Shown here in pieces: positions 25,334 through 34,077 of a DNA stretch of 64,000 bases (positions are counted from its first letter, which is position 1; each line of letters opens with the position of its first letter). Made by a program: the position numbers and the translations under genes. Below the pieces are notes generated by a model that searched no databases, was not told the origin of the DNA, and saw only the letters and a program-made list of their open reading frames with translations. Origin of the DNA: Janibacter melonis (GTDB lineage: Bacteria > Actinomycetota > Actinomycetes > Actinomycetales > Dermatophilaceae); the NCBI RefSeq assembly GCF_020567375.1, contig NZ_JAJBZM010000003.1, positions 183,439 to 247,438 of the forward strand, given 5' to 3'.

Positions 25334-26839
25334 TCAGGCCAGCTCGTCGCGCAGCTGACGCTTGAGGATCTTGCCGGAGGTGTTCTTCGGCAGCGCGTCG
25401 ACGACGTGCACGGACTTCGGCACCTTGAAGCCCGCGAGCCTCGTGCGGGCGTGCTCGAGCAGGTCGGCGGTGCTCACCTCGTCCTGCAGCACGACGACCG
25501 CGGTCACCGCCTCGACCCAGCGCTCGTCCGGGGTGCCGATGACGGCGGCCTCGGCGACGGCGGGGTGGCTGAAGAGCGCGTCCTCGACCTCGCGCGAGGC
25601 GATGAGGACGCCGCCGGAGTTGATGACGTCCTTGATCCGGTCGACGACGGTGATGTACCCCTGCTCGTCGACTCGCACGAGGTCGCCGGAGTGGAACCAC
25701 CCGTCGACGAAGGCCTCTGCCGTCTCCTGCGGCTTGTCCCAGTAGCCCAGGCACAGCTGGGGGGAGCGGTAGACGACCTCGCCCATCTCGCCCGGCGCCA
25801 CGTCGCGCCCCTCGCCGTCGACGACGCGCATCTCGGTGAGCAGCACCGGGCGCCCCGCCGAGTCCGGTCGCTCGGTGTGCTCCTCGGGCCGCAGCACGGT
25901 GCACAGCGGTCCCATCTCGGACTGACCGAAGCAGTTGTACAGGCCGAGGTCGGGCATCTTCGCCTGGAGCCGCTCGACGACCGGGCCGGGCATGATCGAC
26001 GCGCCGTAGTAGGCCTTGCGCAGCGAGGCCAGGTCGCGCCCGGCGAAGTCGGCGTGGTTCGTCATCGCCACCCACAGCGTCGGGGCGGCGAAGAAGGCCC
26101 GGTGCCCGTCGCGCTCGATGCGCGCGAGGATCTCGCCGGGGTCGGGCACCTCGAGCAGCGTGCTCCGGGCGCCGACCGCGAGCCACGGCAGGAGGAAGAC
26201 GTGCATCTGCGCCGAGTGGTAGAGCGGCATGACGTGCAGCGGCTCGTCGTCCGGCGCGAGGTCGAGCGCGACGACGCAGCTGAGGTACTCGGCGACGAGG
26301 GAGCGGTGCGTCATCATCGCGCCCTTGGGCCGCGACGTCGTGCCCGAGGTGTAGAGCAGCTGGGCGAGGTCGTCGTCGGCGACCTCGACGTCGACCTCCG
26401 GCACCTCGCCGGAGCGGGCCGCGTCGAGCAGCGAGCCCTCGGCGTCGCGAAGGGGGAGCGAGGGCACCGGCGCCTCGAGGCCGTCGAGCCGGGGCACGAG
26501 GTCGGGGTCGGCGAGGACGAGCGAGCTGCCGGACTGCGTCACGAGGTACTCGAGCTCGTAGCCGGTGAGGTTGTAGTTGAGCGGCACGTGGACGAGCCCG
26601 GCGCGGGCGCACGCGAGGAAGCCGAGCAGGTACGCGTCGCTGTTGCGCCCGAAGGCGGCGACGCGATCCCCCTTCGTCAGGCCCTGCGCGAGCAGCGCCG
26701 CGGCCGCCCGGCTCGTCGCCTCCTCGAGCTCGCGGTAGGTCCACTCCCGCTCGCCGAAGACGAGGGCCACCCGGTCGCCGAAGGCGCGGGCGCTGCGTCG
26801 GACGACACCGTCGATCGTGCTGCTGCGCATGAGGCTCAT
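25334..26839 (-). CDS. Acyl-CoA synthetase (FadD-like, AMP-binding)
   Basis: 501 residues with all ANL motifs: LLYTSGTTSRPKGAMMTHRSL (P-loop, near residue 155), GQSEMGPL (A5), DGWFHSGDLVRVDEQGYITVVDRIKDVINSGG (A7-A8, near 395) and catalytic lysine in KNTSGKILKRQLRDELA at the C-terminus. It converts a carboxylic acid, ATP and CoA to acyl-CoA. It is preceded on the same strand by an alpha/beta hydrolase gene 43 bases upstream, so a two-gene operon is likely. ATG at 26839 is preferred; ATG at 26830 and a TTG at 26875 are alternatives. It is convergent with the MFS gene with no obvious terminator between. Substrate unknown. Confidence 0.88.
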   Translation of the reverse strand: MSLMRSSTIDGVVRRSARAFGDRVALVFGEREWTYRELEEATSRAAAALLAQGLTKGDRVAAFGRNSDAYLLGFLACARAGLVHVPLNYNLTGYELEYLVTQSGSSLVLADPDLVPRLDGLEAPVPSLPLRDAEGSLLDAARSGEVPEVDVEVADDDLAQLLYTSGTTSRPKGAMMTHRSLVAEYLSCVVALDLAPDDEPLHVMPLYHSAQMHVFLLPWLAVGARSTLLEVPDPGEILARIERDGHRAFFAAPTLWVAMTNHADFAGRDLASLRKAYYGASIMPGPVVERLQAKMPDLGLYNCFGQSEMGPLCTVLRPEEHTERPDSAGRPVLLTEMRVVDGEGRDVAPGEMGEVVYRSPQLCLGYWDKPQETAEAFVDGWFHSGDLVRVDEQGYITVVDRIKDVINSGGVLIASREVEDALFSHPAVAEAAVIGTPDERWVEAVTAVVVLQDEVSTADLLEHARTRLAGFKVPKSVHVVDALPKNTSGKILKRQLRDELA

Positions 26840-26882
26840 GGCCCGAAGGGTGCTCGATCGGGCAGGGCCTGACAAGGGCTCG

Positions 26883-27809
26883 TCAGGACGAGACCGAGCG
26901 CACCCGCGACAGGATCGCCTCGGTGACCTCCTGCGGCCGCTTCTCGGGCAGCCAGTGCCCGGCGCTCACCTCGACGAAGCGGTACGCCGCGCCGGGGTCG
27001 ACGCCGGCCTTCTCCGCGGCCCGGCGCACGACGACGCCGGTGCGCTCTGCCGCGGCCCGCCCGAGCGCGGCGTCGCGCGAGCCCCACACGAAGGTCGTGG
27101 GGACGACGTCGGCCGCGGTGCGCACGCGCTCGGGGCGAGCCGGGCTCTTCGACCCGCGGACCCGCTCGGCGACCATGTGCTTGAGGGGCAGCGCGGCGCG
27201 GTACCAGTTGAGGCTCGCCTGCGCCGCGCCAGGCTGGGCCATCCGGTCGGCGTACTGCTGCGCGAGGTCCTCCGGGAGGCCGGTGCGCACGAGGAAGGGC
27301 CGGGTGAGCCGGCGGAAGAGAGCAGCCGGCACGACGGGCAGCGCGAAGAAGGCCATGTAGGCGCTGCGCCGAGCCTGGTCGCCGTGCTTGAAGGCCCACG
27401 CCATCGCGGTCGGGTGCGGCGTCGAGAGCACCGTGAGGCTGGCCACGCGGTCGGGGTGTCGCGACGCGACGGTCCACGCGAGCGCGCCGCCCCAGTCGTG
27501 ACCGACGACGTGCACGCGTTGCGCGCCCACGGCGTCGGCGAGGGCGATGACGTCGGCCACGGACTCGCCGATGACGTAGTCGGCGGCCCGAGGAGGACGG
27601 GCGCCGGGGGAGTATCCCCGCAGGTCAGGGGCGAGGACGCGCAGGCCGGCGTCGGCGAGCGCCGGCGTGATGCCCCGCCAGGCGCGACGGTCCTGCGGCC
27701 AGCCGTGGAGCAGGACGACGACCTCCTGGCCGTCGGTCACGGCACCGGCGTCGTCGCCGGCCGAGTCGTCGAGGTCGAAGGTCAGCCCGTCACGGGAGAA
27801 GTAGCGCAC
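26883..27809 (-). CDS. Epoxide hydrolase-type alpha/beta hydrolase
   Basis: 308 residues. The oxyanion motif is LLHGWPQDRRAW (residues 33-44) and the nucleophile elbow is GHDWGG, with Asp105 rather than Ser, so it belongs to the epoxide hydrolase / haloalkane dehalogenase group. The acid is likely in WGSRDAALG and the base His in SAGHWLPEKRP near the C-terminus. A soluble epoxide hydrolase opens epoxides to diols through a covalent ester. GTG at 27809 is set by a minus-strand TACGTT six bases upstream (leaderless). It heads an operon with the acyl-CoA synthetase at 25334-26839, suggesting metabolism of a lipid-like compound. Confidence 0.85.
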   Translation of the reverse strand: MRYFSRDGLTFDLDDSAGDDAGAVTDGQEVVVLLHGWPQDRRAWRGITPALADAGLRVLAPDLRGYSPGARPPRAADYVIGESVADVIALADAVGAQRVHVVGHDWGGALAWTVASRHPDRVASLTVLSTPHPTAMAWAFKHGDQARRSAYMAFFALPVVPAALFRRLTRPFLVRTGLPEDLAQQYADRMAQPGAAQASLNWYRAALPLKHMVAERVRGSKSPARPERVRTAADVVPTTFVWGSRDAALGRAAAERTGVVVRRAAEKAGVDPGAAYRFVEVSAGHWLPEKRPQEVTEAILSRVRSVSS

Positions 27810-27815
27810 CCGCTC

Positions 27816-27821
27816 AACGTA
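27816..27821 (-). promoter_or_regulatory. -10 hexamer for the epoxide hydrolase operon
   Basis: TACGTT on the minus strand ends six bases before the GTG at 27809; leaderless transcription predicted. Confidence 0.5.
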
Positions 27822-27855
27822 CAGATCGGCCCTCGCGTGAGGCACCCTTGCCCTC

Positions 27856-28305
27856 ATGATCTCCCGCCTGGCCTTCACCGACGCCTGGGAGATGGAGCAC
27901 CCCGCCGACGAGGTCCTGCGCGTGCTCGCGGACGTCGACTCGTACATGCGGTGGTGGCCCCAGATCAAGGAGATCGAGCGCGTCGACGCCGAGCACGGCC
28001 AGCTGCGGGTGTGCTCGAGCATCCCGATCAGCCTGCGCATGACGATCACCCGCGAGGCCGAGCTGCCCGAGATCGGGCTGCTGCGCGTGCGGGTGCAGGG
28101 CGACCTGCGGGGGTGGAGCCAGTGGCACGTGGCCGCCGTCCCCGGCGGGTGCCGCGTGGCGTACACGCAAGAGGTCTCGATCGCGCACCCCTTCTTCAAG
28201 CTCGTCGCCGCGGTCCCCGTCCTCGGGGTCCGCGTCATCCGGGCCAACCACGATGCGATGATGCGCGGCGGGGCGCGGGGGCTGGGCGAGTACCTCGCCG
28301 CCTGA
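27856..28305 (+). CDS. SRPBCC-family (START/polyketide cyclase-like) protein
   Basis: 149 residues, one helix-grip domain. The N-terminal strand and helix pattern (HPADEVLRVLADVDSYMRWWPQIKEIERVD) is the polyketide cyclase/dehydrase signature, ending with a long C-terminal helix (IRANHDAMMRGGARGLGEYLA). No signal peptide or membrane segment. Such proteins bind hydrophobic ligands or act as cyclases, but the ligand cannot be predicted. It is divergent from the epoxide hydrolase gene with a 46-base gap. A perfect palindromic terminator follows. Confidence 0.82.
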   Translation: MISRLAFTDAWEMEHPADEVLRVLADVDSYMRWWPQIKEIERVDAEHGQLRVCSSIPISLRMTITREAELPEIGLLRVRVQGDLRGWSQWHVAAVPGGCRVAYTQEVSIAHPFFKLVAAVPVLGVRVIRANHDAMMRGGARGLGEYLAA

Positions 28306-28324
28306 CGACCTGCCGACCGACGCG

Positions 28325-28360
28325 CGAAGGGGTGCCGACCAGCTGGTCGGCACCCCTTCG
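28325..28360. terminator. Bidirectional terminator, perfect 36-bp palindrome
   Basis: CGAAGGGGTGCCGACC-AGCT-GGTCGGCACCCCTTCG is fully self-complementary across 36 bases. It lies between the SRPBCC gene and the convergent ppa. Confidence 0.9.
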
Positions 28361-28389
28361 TCGTCCCGCGGTGGCCCGCGGCGGACGTC

Positions 28390-29010
28390 TCAGTCGTCGG
28401 AGAGCGGCTTGTCCTTCGTCGCGAGCTCCTCGCGCGCGCGCTGCGAGGCGACCGCGTGGTCCTCCTCGGAGCGGGCGACGCTCTGGGCGGCGGCGCTGAA
28501 GGGCGCCTTCCAGCGCGCGGTGCTCATGCCGGCGTCGGTCGCGCGCTGGATGGCCTCGTCGATCGTCGCCTCGGCCTCGACGCGGCCGGCCCAGTGGGCG
28601 CCCTCGACGGACTTGCCGGGCTCGAGGTCCTTGTAGGTCTCGAAGAAGTGCTGGATCTCGAGGCGGTCGAACTCGGAGATGTCCTCGAGCTCCTTGATGT
28701 GGTCCTTGCGCGGGTCGCCCGCGGGGATGCACAGGATCTTGTCGTCGCCGCCGGCCTCGTCTCGCATGTGGAACATGCCGATCGGCCGCGCGCGCACGAG
28801 GCAGCCGGGCCACGTGGGCTCGTCGAGGAGCACGAGCGCGTCGAGCGGGTCGCCGTCCTCGCCGAGGCTGTCCTCGATGTACCCGTAGTCGCTCGGGTAC
28901 GACATCGCGGTGAAGAGGAGGCGGTCGAGACGGATGCGACCCGTCTCGTGGTCGACCTCGTACTTGTTGCGATGACCCTTCGGGATCTCGATGGTGACGT
29001 CGAACTCCAT
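28390..29010 (-). CDS. ppa: Inorganic pyrophosphatase (family I)
   Basis: 206 residues. It begins [20 protein letters not shown] and has the family signature [14 protein letters not shown] with the metal-binding aspartates near residues 53-58, and [13 protein letters not shown] in the second metal-binding area. It hydrolyses cytosolic PPi to phosphate. The protein is about 35-40 residues longer than typical bacterial enzymes; the extra C-terminal part ([20 protein letters not shown]) is charged and helical. ATG at 29010 is preferred over an upstream start because AAGGGG lies correctly before it. It is divergent from dacB; CCTAGG in the gap may serve both -10 regions. The genome therefore has both a soluble PPase and HppA. 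Confidence 0.95.
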   Translation of the reverse strand: MEFDVTIEIPKGHRNKYEVDHETGRIRLDRLLFTAMSYPSDYGYIEDSLGEDGDPLDALVLLDEPTWPGCLVRARPIGMFHMRDEAGGDDKILCIPAGDPRKDHIKELEDISEFDRLEIQHFFETYKDLEPGKSVEGAHWAGRVEAEATIDEAIQRATDAGMSTARWKAPFSAAAQSVARSEEDHAVASQRAREELATKDKPLSDD

Positions 29011-29093
29011 GAACTGCCCCTTCACGTGGATGACCTAGGCTCGGGGATCAGTTTCCACCATCACCGACCGCTCCGGCACCAGGGGGAGTCAAC

Positions 29094-30509
29094 GTGCGCC
29101 GACTCGCTGCGGCCGCCGGCGTCGTCGTCGTCGGCGCGATCGCCTACGGCGCAGCCGATGTGGCCGACGTCGTGCCCGGTGTGCTCACCCGTGACGTGGC
29201 CGCCGACGTGGCCCAGATCACCCCCGGCCCGCAGCCCGGCCCGGTGGGCGCGGTCGCCCCTGCCGCCTCGACGAAGGCCCCCCGCCCGTCGGCGGGCACA
29301 CTCGCCCGCGAGCTCGACCCCCTCGTGGAGGACGCCTGGCTGGGCCGCCGCGCCGGCGTCGTCGTCCGGGACGCGCTCACCGGCGAGGTGCTCTACGACC
29401 ACCGGGGCAGCGCGCCGATGGTGCCCGCCTCGACGCAGAAGATCCTCGCCGGCGCCGCCGTCGCGGAGACGAGCGACCTGTCGAGCACGATGACGACCCG
29501 CGTCGTCACCGGCGCCTCGGCCGACGAGGTCGTCCTCGTCGCCGGGGGCGACACGATGATCGCGAAGGGGGCGGGCGACCCGACCGCGGTCGAGGGCCGC
29601 GCCGGCATGCGCGACCTCGCCCGTCAGGTCGCCCGCTCGCTCGGCCCGGAGGCGAAGGGGGAGCGGCTCACCCTTCGCCTCGACGCGACCTACGCGGCCG
29701 GACCTCGCGTCCCCTCGACGTGGGACCCGACCGACGTGACGAACGGCTTCACCCAGGCCGTGACGATGATCGGCCTGGCGGGGGAGCGCCCCGAGCCCTA
29801 CCAGCCCTCGCCCCGTTACCCCGAGCGCTCCGCCCTCTCCGCGCTGCGCGCCGAGCTGACGCGCGCCGGTCTCGACGTGCGCGTCGACGACAGCGCGTCG
29901 ACCTGGCGCACGGCCGCGCCCGAGGGCGCCACGGAGCTCGGCTCGGTCGAGTCGGCGCCGCTCGGCGAGGTGCTCGCCGAGGCGCTGTCGAGCAGCGACA
30001 ACGCCCTCACCGAGAACCTCACCCGTCAGGCGGCGCTCGCCGACGGCGCGCGCAGCGGTGACGCGAAGGACGTCGCGCGGTGGGTGCGCTCGACCCTCAC
30101 CGACGCCGGCGTCGACATGTCCGGCACGCGGCTGCTCGACGCCTCCGGGCTGAGCCGCGGTCAGCGGGTGCCGGCCGACACGATCAGCGAGGTCATGCAG
30201 CTGGGCATCACCGGCAGCGCGAAGAGCCTGCGCGGCGTGCTCCTCGGCCTGCCCGTCGCCGGCTTCACCGGCACGCTGCACGAGCGCTTCACCGAGCCCG
30301 AGGCCGTGCCCGCCGTCGGCGTCGCGCGGGCCAAGACCGGCACCCTCACCGGGGTGTCCGGTCTCGCCGGGACGACGACGACCGCCGACGGCCGCGTGCT
30401 CACCTACGTCCTGCTCGCCGACCAGGTGCCGAGCACGACGGGAACTCTCGGGGCCCGCGCGGTGTTGGACGAGATCGTCGGCACCCTCACGACGTGCGGG
30501 TGCCGCTGA
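29094..30509 (+). CDS. dacB: D-alanyl-D-alanine carboxypeptidase / PBP4-type (S13)
   Basis: 471 residues with an N-terminal hydrophobic segment acting as signal or anchor. Penicillin-binding motifs: ASTQK (SxxK, near residue 110), SSSDN (SxN, near 303) and AKTGTL (KTG, near 413). The insertion between the first two motifs marks the class C PBP4 group. It trims the terminal D-alanine or cuts peptide cross-links in the periplasmic-like space. The GTG start has an AGGGGGAG site nearby and TAGGCT at 29036-29041 as a likely -10. It heads the run dacB-metalloprotease, a typical actinobacterial order. Confidence 0.92.
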   Translation: MRRLAAAAGVVVVGAIAYGAADVADVVPGVLTRDVAADVAQITPGPQPGPVGAVAPAASTKAPRPSAGTLARELDPLVEDAWLGRRAGVVVRDALTGEVLYDHRGSAPMVPASTQKILAGAAVAETSDLSSTMTTRVVTGASADEVVLVAGGDTMIAKGAGDPTAVEGRAGMRDLARQVARSLGPEAKGERLTLRLDATYAAGPRVPSTWDPTDVTNGFTQAVTMIGLAGERPEPYQPSPRYPERSALSALRAELTRAGLDVRVDDSASTWRTAAPEGATELGSVESAPLGEVLAEALSSSDNALTENLTRQAALADGARSGDAKDVARWVRSTLTDAGVDMSGTRLLDASGLSRGQRVPADTISEVMQLGITGSAKSLRGVLLGLPVAGFTGTLHERFTEPEAVPAVGVARAKTGTLTGVSGLAGTTTTADGRVLTYVLLADQVPSTTGTLGARAVLDEIVGTLTTCGCR

Positions 30510-30551
30510 CCGACGCGGCACCGCCACGTCCCCACCACGGAAGGGCCACTG

Positions 30552-31595
30552 ATGACCCAGTACGTCGACTGGAGCTTCGCGACGAGCACGGGGGCCCGCC
30601 TCGCGCCCTCCGGGCCCGACGTCTCCGCGGCCGAGGCCGTCGAGATCGTCGAGCAGATCCGCTCGCTGGCCGCCCGGGCGGTCGAGCCGGTGGCCGAGAC
30701 ATCCCGGCTGCGCGCGCCCGGTGACGCCCCGCCGCCCGTCGTCGTCGACCGCCCCACGTGGATCGCGGTCAACGCGGACTCCATGTCGGCGATGCTCGAC
30801 CCCGTCGTCGCCCGGATCAGCGCCCGGCAGAAGCAGGCGCCGGGCCCGGTCGCGCAGGCGATCGGCAGCAAGGTCACCGGTGCCGAGGCGGGCGGGCTGC
30901 TCGCCTTCCTCAGCACGAAGGTCCTCGGCCAGTACGACCTCGCGCCGGGCGGCACCCCGTCGCTGCTGCTCGTCGCCCCGAACCTCGTCCACACCGAGCG
31001 CGAGCTCGGCGTCGACCCGACCGACTTCCGCTTCTGGGTGTGCCTGCACGAGGAGACCCACCGGGTGCAGTTCACGGCCGTGCCGTGGCTGCGCGACCAC
31101 GTCGTCCAGCGTGCTCAGGCGCTGGCGAGCGACATGGTGCCCGACGTCGACTCGGTGCGCACCCGCCTGGAGCAGCTCGCCAAGGAGCTGCCGCGTGCCT
31201 TCCGCGGGGACGGCGCGGGGCTGACCGACGTCTTCGCCACCCCGGAGCAGCGGGCCGAGATGGCCGAGCTCACCGCGGTGATGTCCTTGCTCGAGGGGCA
31301 TGCCGACGTCGTCATGGACGACGTGGGCCCGGAGCACGTGCCGAGCGTCGAGGAGATCCGCCGCAAGTTCGACGTGCGCCGGCAGGGCGCCGGGTCGGTG
31401 GACCGCGTCCTGCGCCGGCTGCTCGGGCTCGAGGCCAAGATGCGCCAGTACCGCGACGGCGCAGCCTTCGTGCGGGGGGTGCAGGAGCGCGTCGGCGTCG
31501 AGGGCTTCAACGCGATCTGGACCTCGCCCGACACCCTCCCGCGCGCCGCCGAGATCACCGACCCCGGGGCCTGGGTCCGCCGCGTCCACGGCTGA
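30552..31595 (+). CDS. Zinc-dependent metalloprotease, DUF2342 family
   Basis: 347 residues. The HEETH motif (residues 166-170, within WVCLHEETHRVQF) is a variant HExxH zinc site, and EGHADVVMDDVG near residue 250 supplies the third ligand region. The family (also annotated as coenzyme F420 biosynthesis-associated because of neighbours in other genomes) is conserved in actinomycetes next to tilS and hpt, as here. No signal peptide. Biological substrate unknown. GGAAGGG precedes the ATG. The gene ends at a very large palindrome that separates it from the convergent His-rich lipoprotein gene. Confidence 0.9.
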   Translation: MTQYVDWSFATSTGARLAPSGPDVSAAEAVEIVEQIRSLAARAVEPVAETSRLRAPGDAPPPVVVDRPTWIAVNADSMSAMLDPVVARISARQKQAPGPVAQAIGSKVTGAEAGGLLAFLSTKVLGQYDLAPGGTPSLLLVAPNLVHTERELGVDPTDFRFWVCLHEETHRVQFTAVPWLRDHVVQRAQALASDMVPDVDSVRTRLEQLAKELPRAFRGDGAGLTDVFATPEQRAEMAELTAVMSLLEGHADVVMDDVGPEHVPSVEEIRRKFDVRRQGAGSVDRVLRRLLGLEAKMRQYRDGAAFVRGVQERVGVEGFNAIWTSPDTLPRAAEITDPGAWVRRVHG

Positions 31596-31617
31596 CCCCC
31601 TTCGCCCCTGTCTCCAC

Positions 31618-31703
31618 TTTCCCGCCCAGGGCGGGAACATGCGACCTCGGGAAGGAACATTTCTTTCCCGAGGTCGAGCTTTCCCGCCCTGGGCGGGAAA
31701 GCT
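31618..31703. terminator. Nested triple-hairpin palindrome between convergent genes
   Basis: Three hairpins in a row: a 19-base palindrome (31619-31637, TTCCCGCCC-A-GGGCGGGAA), a 16-bp stem with loop CAT (31642-31676), and a 27-base palindrome (31677-31703). The first and third are inverted copies of each other, so the whole stretch is also one dyad centred at 31659. It lies between stops at 31595 (+) and 31716 (-), so termination of both genes is likely. Confidence 0.85.
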
Positions 31704-31715
31704 GAGGCGGCGGGA

Positions 31716-32285
31716 TCAGGCGGTGCGGGCCCAGACGACGACACCGCGGTCGTCGGTGCAGCGGAAGACCTCGACCTGCATCCCGTCGGGGTCGTCCTGC
31801 TCGACCTCGCACTCGAAGCCCTGCGCCGTGAGCGTCGCGGGGGCCTCGCCGACGGGGTGCAGCGCGTTGATCGCGGTCACCACGGGCACCGCCTGCGCGC
31901 AGGTGAGATCGGGCTCCACCGAGGCCGACAGCACCTGCCCCGAGCCCTCCTCGCCCTGCATCTGCGACAGCTCCGCCTCGCACGCGACGTCGAGGTGGTC
32001 GTCGGCCTCGTGCTCGTGGCCGTCCTCGCCCTCGTGCTCGTGGCCCTCCTCGCCCTCGTGCTCGTGGCCGTCCTCGCCCTCGTGCTCGTGGCCGTCCTCG
32101 CCCTCGTGCTCGTGGCCCTCCTCGCCCTCGTGGTCCTCGTCGGCCGCGGGGGACGAGCTGCTCGACGCCGAGGTCGTCGAGCTGCTGCTCGACGAGCCCG
32201 TCGCGGCGGGGGCCGGGTCGTCCGTGCCGCAGCCCGCGAGGGCGAGAGCGGCGAGGACGAGGACGAAGGGGGGACGGACGCGCAT
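31716..32285 (-). CDS. His/Glu-repeat lipoprotein, putative metal-binding
   Basis: 189 residues. Lipoprotein signal with lipobox ALAGC (Cys19), then a serine/threonine-rich linker, then five tandem copies of the octapeptide GE[E/D]GHEHE (about residues 54-93), then a ~90-residue C-terminal domain with four cysteines (VACEAE, LTCAQ, FECEV, FRCTDD). Dense His/Glu runs in exported proteins usually bind Zn, Ni or Cu, so metal buffering or capture at the cell surface is inferred. The C-terminal domain is unassigned; four Cys suggest two disulfides outside the cell. It is divergent from tilS with only 36 bases between starts. Confidence 0.82.
   Translation of the reverse strand: MRVRPPFVLVLAALALAGCGTDDPAPAATGSSSSSSTTSASSSSSPAADEDHEGEEGHEHEGEDGHEHEGEDGHEHEGEEGHEHEGEDGHEHEADDHLDVACEAELSQMQGEEGSGQVLSASVEPDLTCAQAVPVVTAINALHPVGEAPATLTAQGFECEVEQDDPDGMQVEVFRCTDDRGVVVWARTA
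32007..32126 (-). repeat. Five 24-bp tandem repeats encoding the His/Glu octapeptides
   Basis: Five near-identical in-frame copies of a 24-base unit; they differ mainly at the Glu/Asp codon. Unit length is a multiple of three, so copy number can change without a frameshift. Confidence 0.9.
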
Positions 32286-32321
32286 CGGCAGGCCTTCACT
32301 GTGACGGGTCATCATGGGGCG

Positions 32322-33347
32322 GTGGCAGCAGGACATCCGGCGCAGGCAGCGCTCCGACGTGCGGTGCGCACCTGCGTGGCCGGGCACGACGCTACCGAAG
32401 CCCCGAACACCCTCGTCCTCGCGGCCGTCAGCGGGGGAGCGGACTCCCTCGCCCTCGCCCATGCCCTCCTGCACGAAGGGGGACCCGCCCGCACCGGAGT
32501 CGTCGTCGTCGACCACGACCTGCAGCCCGGGTCGGCCGAGGTCGCCGCGCGTGCCGCCGAGCAGTGCCGGGCGATGCGCACCCCCGACGGTCGCGCCCAC
32601 GAGGTCGTCGACGTGCGCCGGGTCCGCGTCGCGAGCACCGGCGCCGGCCCCGAGGCCGACGCCCGCGAGGCCCGCTACGCCGCGCTCGCCGCCGCGGCCG
32701 GCGACCTCGACGCCGCCCTCGTGCTGCTCGGCCACACCCGCGACGACCAGGCCGAGCAGGTCCTCCTGGGACTCCTGCGCGGCTCCGGCGCCCGCTCCCT
32801 CGCCGGCATGCCCGCGACGACGACGCGAGGGGGCGTCCCCTTCGCCCGCCCGCTCCTTCAGGTCGACCGGGCGACGACCCGCGCGGCGTGCGCCGCCGCC
32901 GGCCTCGACCCCTGGCACGACCCGACGAACGTCGACCCCGCCTTCGCCCGCTCCCGGGCGCGAGCGGTCCTCGCGACCCTCGCCGAGGACCTCGGGCCCG
33001 GTCTGCCCGAGGCGCTCGCCCGCACCGCCGACCTCCTGCGCGCCGACGCCGACCACCTCGACGCCCTCGCCGACGAGGCGTCCGCCCCCTTCGCCGCCGT
33101 CGCCGAGCCGCGCACCGCCGACCTCGCCGCCCTGCCGACGGCTCTGCGCACCCGCGTCCTGCGCCGGCTCCTGCTCGCCGGTGGCGCCCGCCCGGGCGAC
33201 CTCTCCGCCGCTCATCTGGCCGCGGTCGACGCCCTCGTCACCGCTCCGCGCGGTCGTGGCCCGCTGCACCTGCCGGGGGTCGAGGTCACCCGGCTGGGCA
33301 CCGGTCGGCAGGCCCGGCTGTCCATCACCGGTGCAGGTCTGGTCTGA
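32322..33347 (+). CDS. tilS: tRNA(Ile)-lysidine synthetase
   Basis: 341 residues, the short actinobacterial form. The PP-loop ATP motif SGGADS is at residues 37-42, followed by VVVDHDLQPGSAE and LGHTRDDQAEQVLLGLLRGSG (family signature) and CAAAGLDPWHDPTNVD with its flexible ANTSD-like loop. It converts cytidine at tRNA-Ile2 anticodon position 34 to lysidine so that AUA is read; it is essential in most bacteria. GTG at 32322 has CATCAT six bases upstream (leaderless); GTG at 32301 is also in frame. hpt follows after seven bases. Confidence 0.94.
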   Translation: MAAGHPAQAALRRAVRTCVAGHDATEAPNTLVLAAVSGGADSLALAHALLHEGGPARTGVVVVDHDLQPGSAEVAARAAEQCRAMRTPDGRAHEVVDVRRVRVASTGAGPEADAREARYAALAAAAGDLDAALVLLGHTRDDQAEQVLLGLLRGSGARSLAGMPATTTRGGVPFARPLLQVDRATTRAACAAAGLDPWHDPTNVDPAFARSRARAVLATLAEDLGPGLPEALARTADLLRADADHLDALADEASAPFAAVAEPRTADLAALPTALRTRVLRRLLLAGGARPGDLSAAHLAAVDALVTAPRGRGPLHLPGVEVTRLGTGRQARLSITGAGLV

Positions 33348-33354
33348 TAGCCCC

Positions 33355-33906
<552 letters not shown>

Positions 33907-33921
33907 CCTCCGGCGAAGGGG

Positions 33922-33951
33922 GACGGCGAGGGGGTGGGGAACACCCCCGTC
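33922..33951 (+). terminator. Possible terminator or attenuator after hpt
   Basis: GGGGGTG (33930-33936) pairs with CACCCCC (33942-33948) around a five-base loop, with GACG/CGTC flanks. It lies 24-40 bases after the hpt stop and before ftsH. It is shorter than other stems in the window, so partial read-through to ftsH is possible. Confidence 0.5.
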
Positions 33952-34077
33952 GGCCCGCGCGTTGGCCCTGGAGGTGGGACGGATCCTGACCTCGTGGTCG
34001 GGTAGTTTCGTCTCTTGATCCTGCCGCCCGAGGGGCGGCCGTCGTCGACCAGGAAGATCGGGCAGACCCGAAGCCGC

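Noticed and set aside
32007..32126. Regular short repeats that could suggest a CRISPR array.
   Set aside because: They are directly adjacent 24-base units without unique spacers and encode an in-frame octapeptide.
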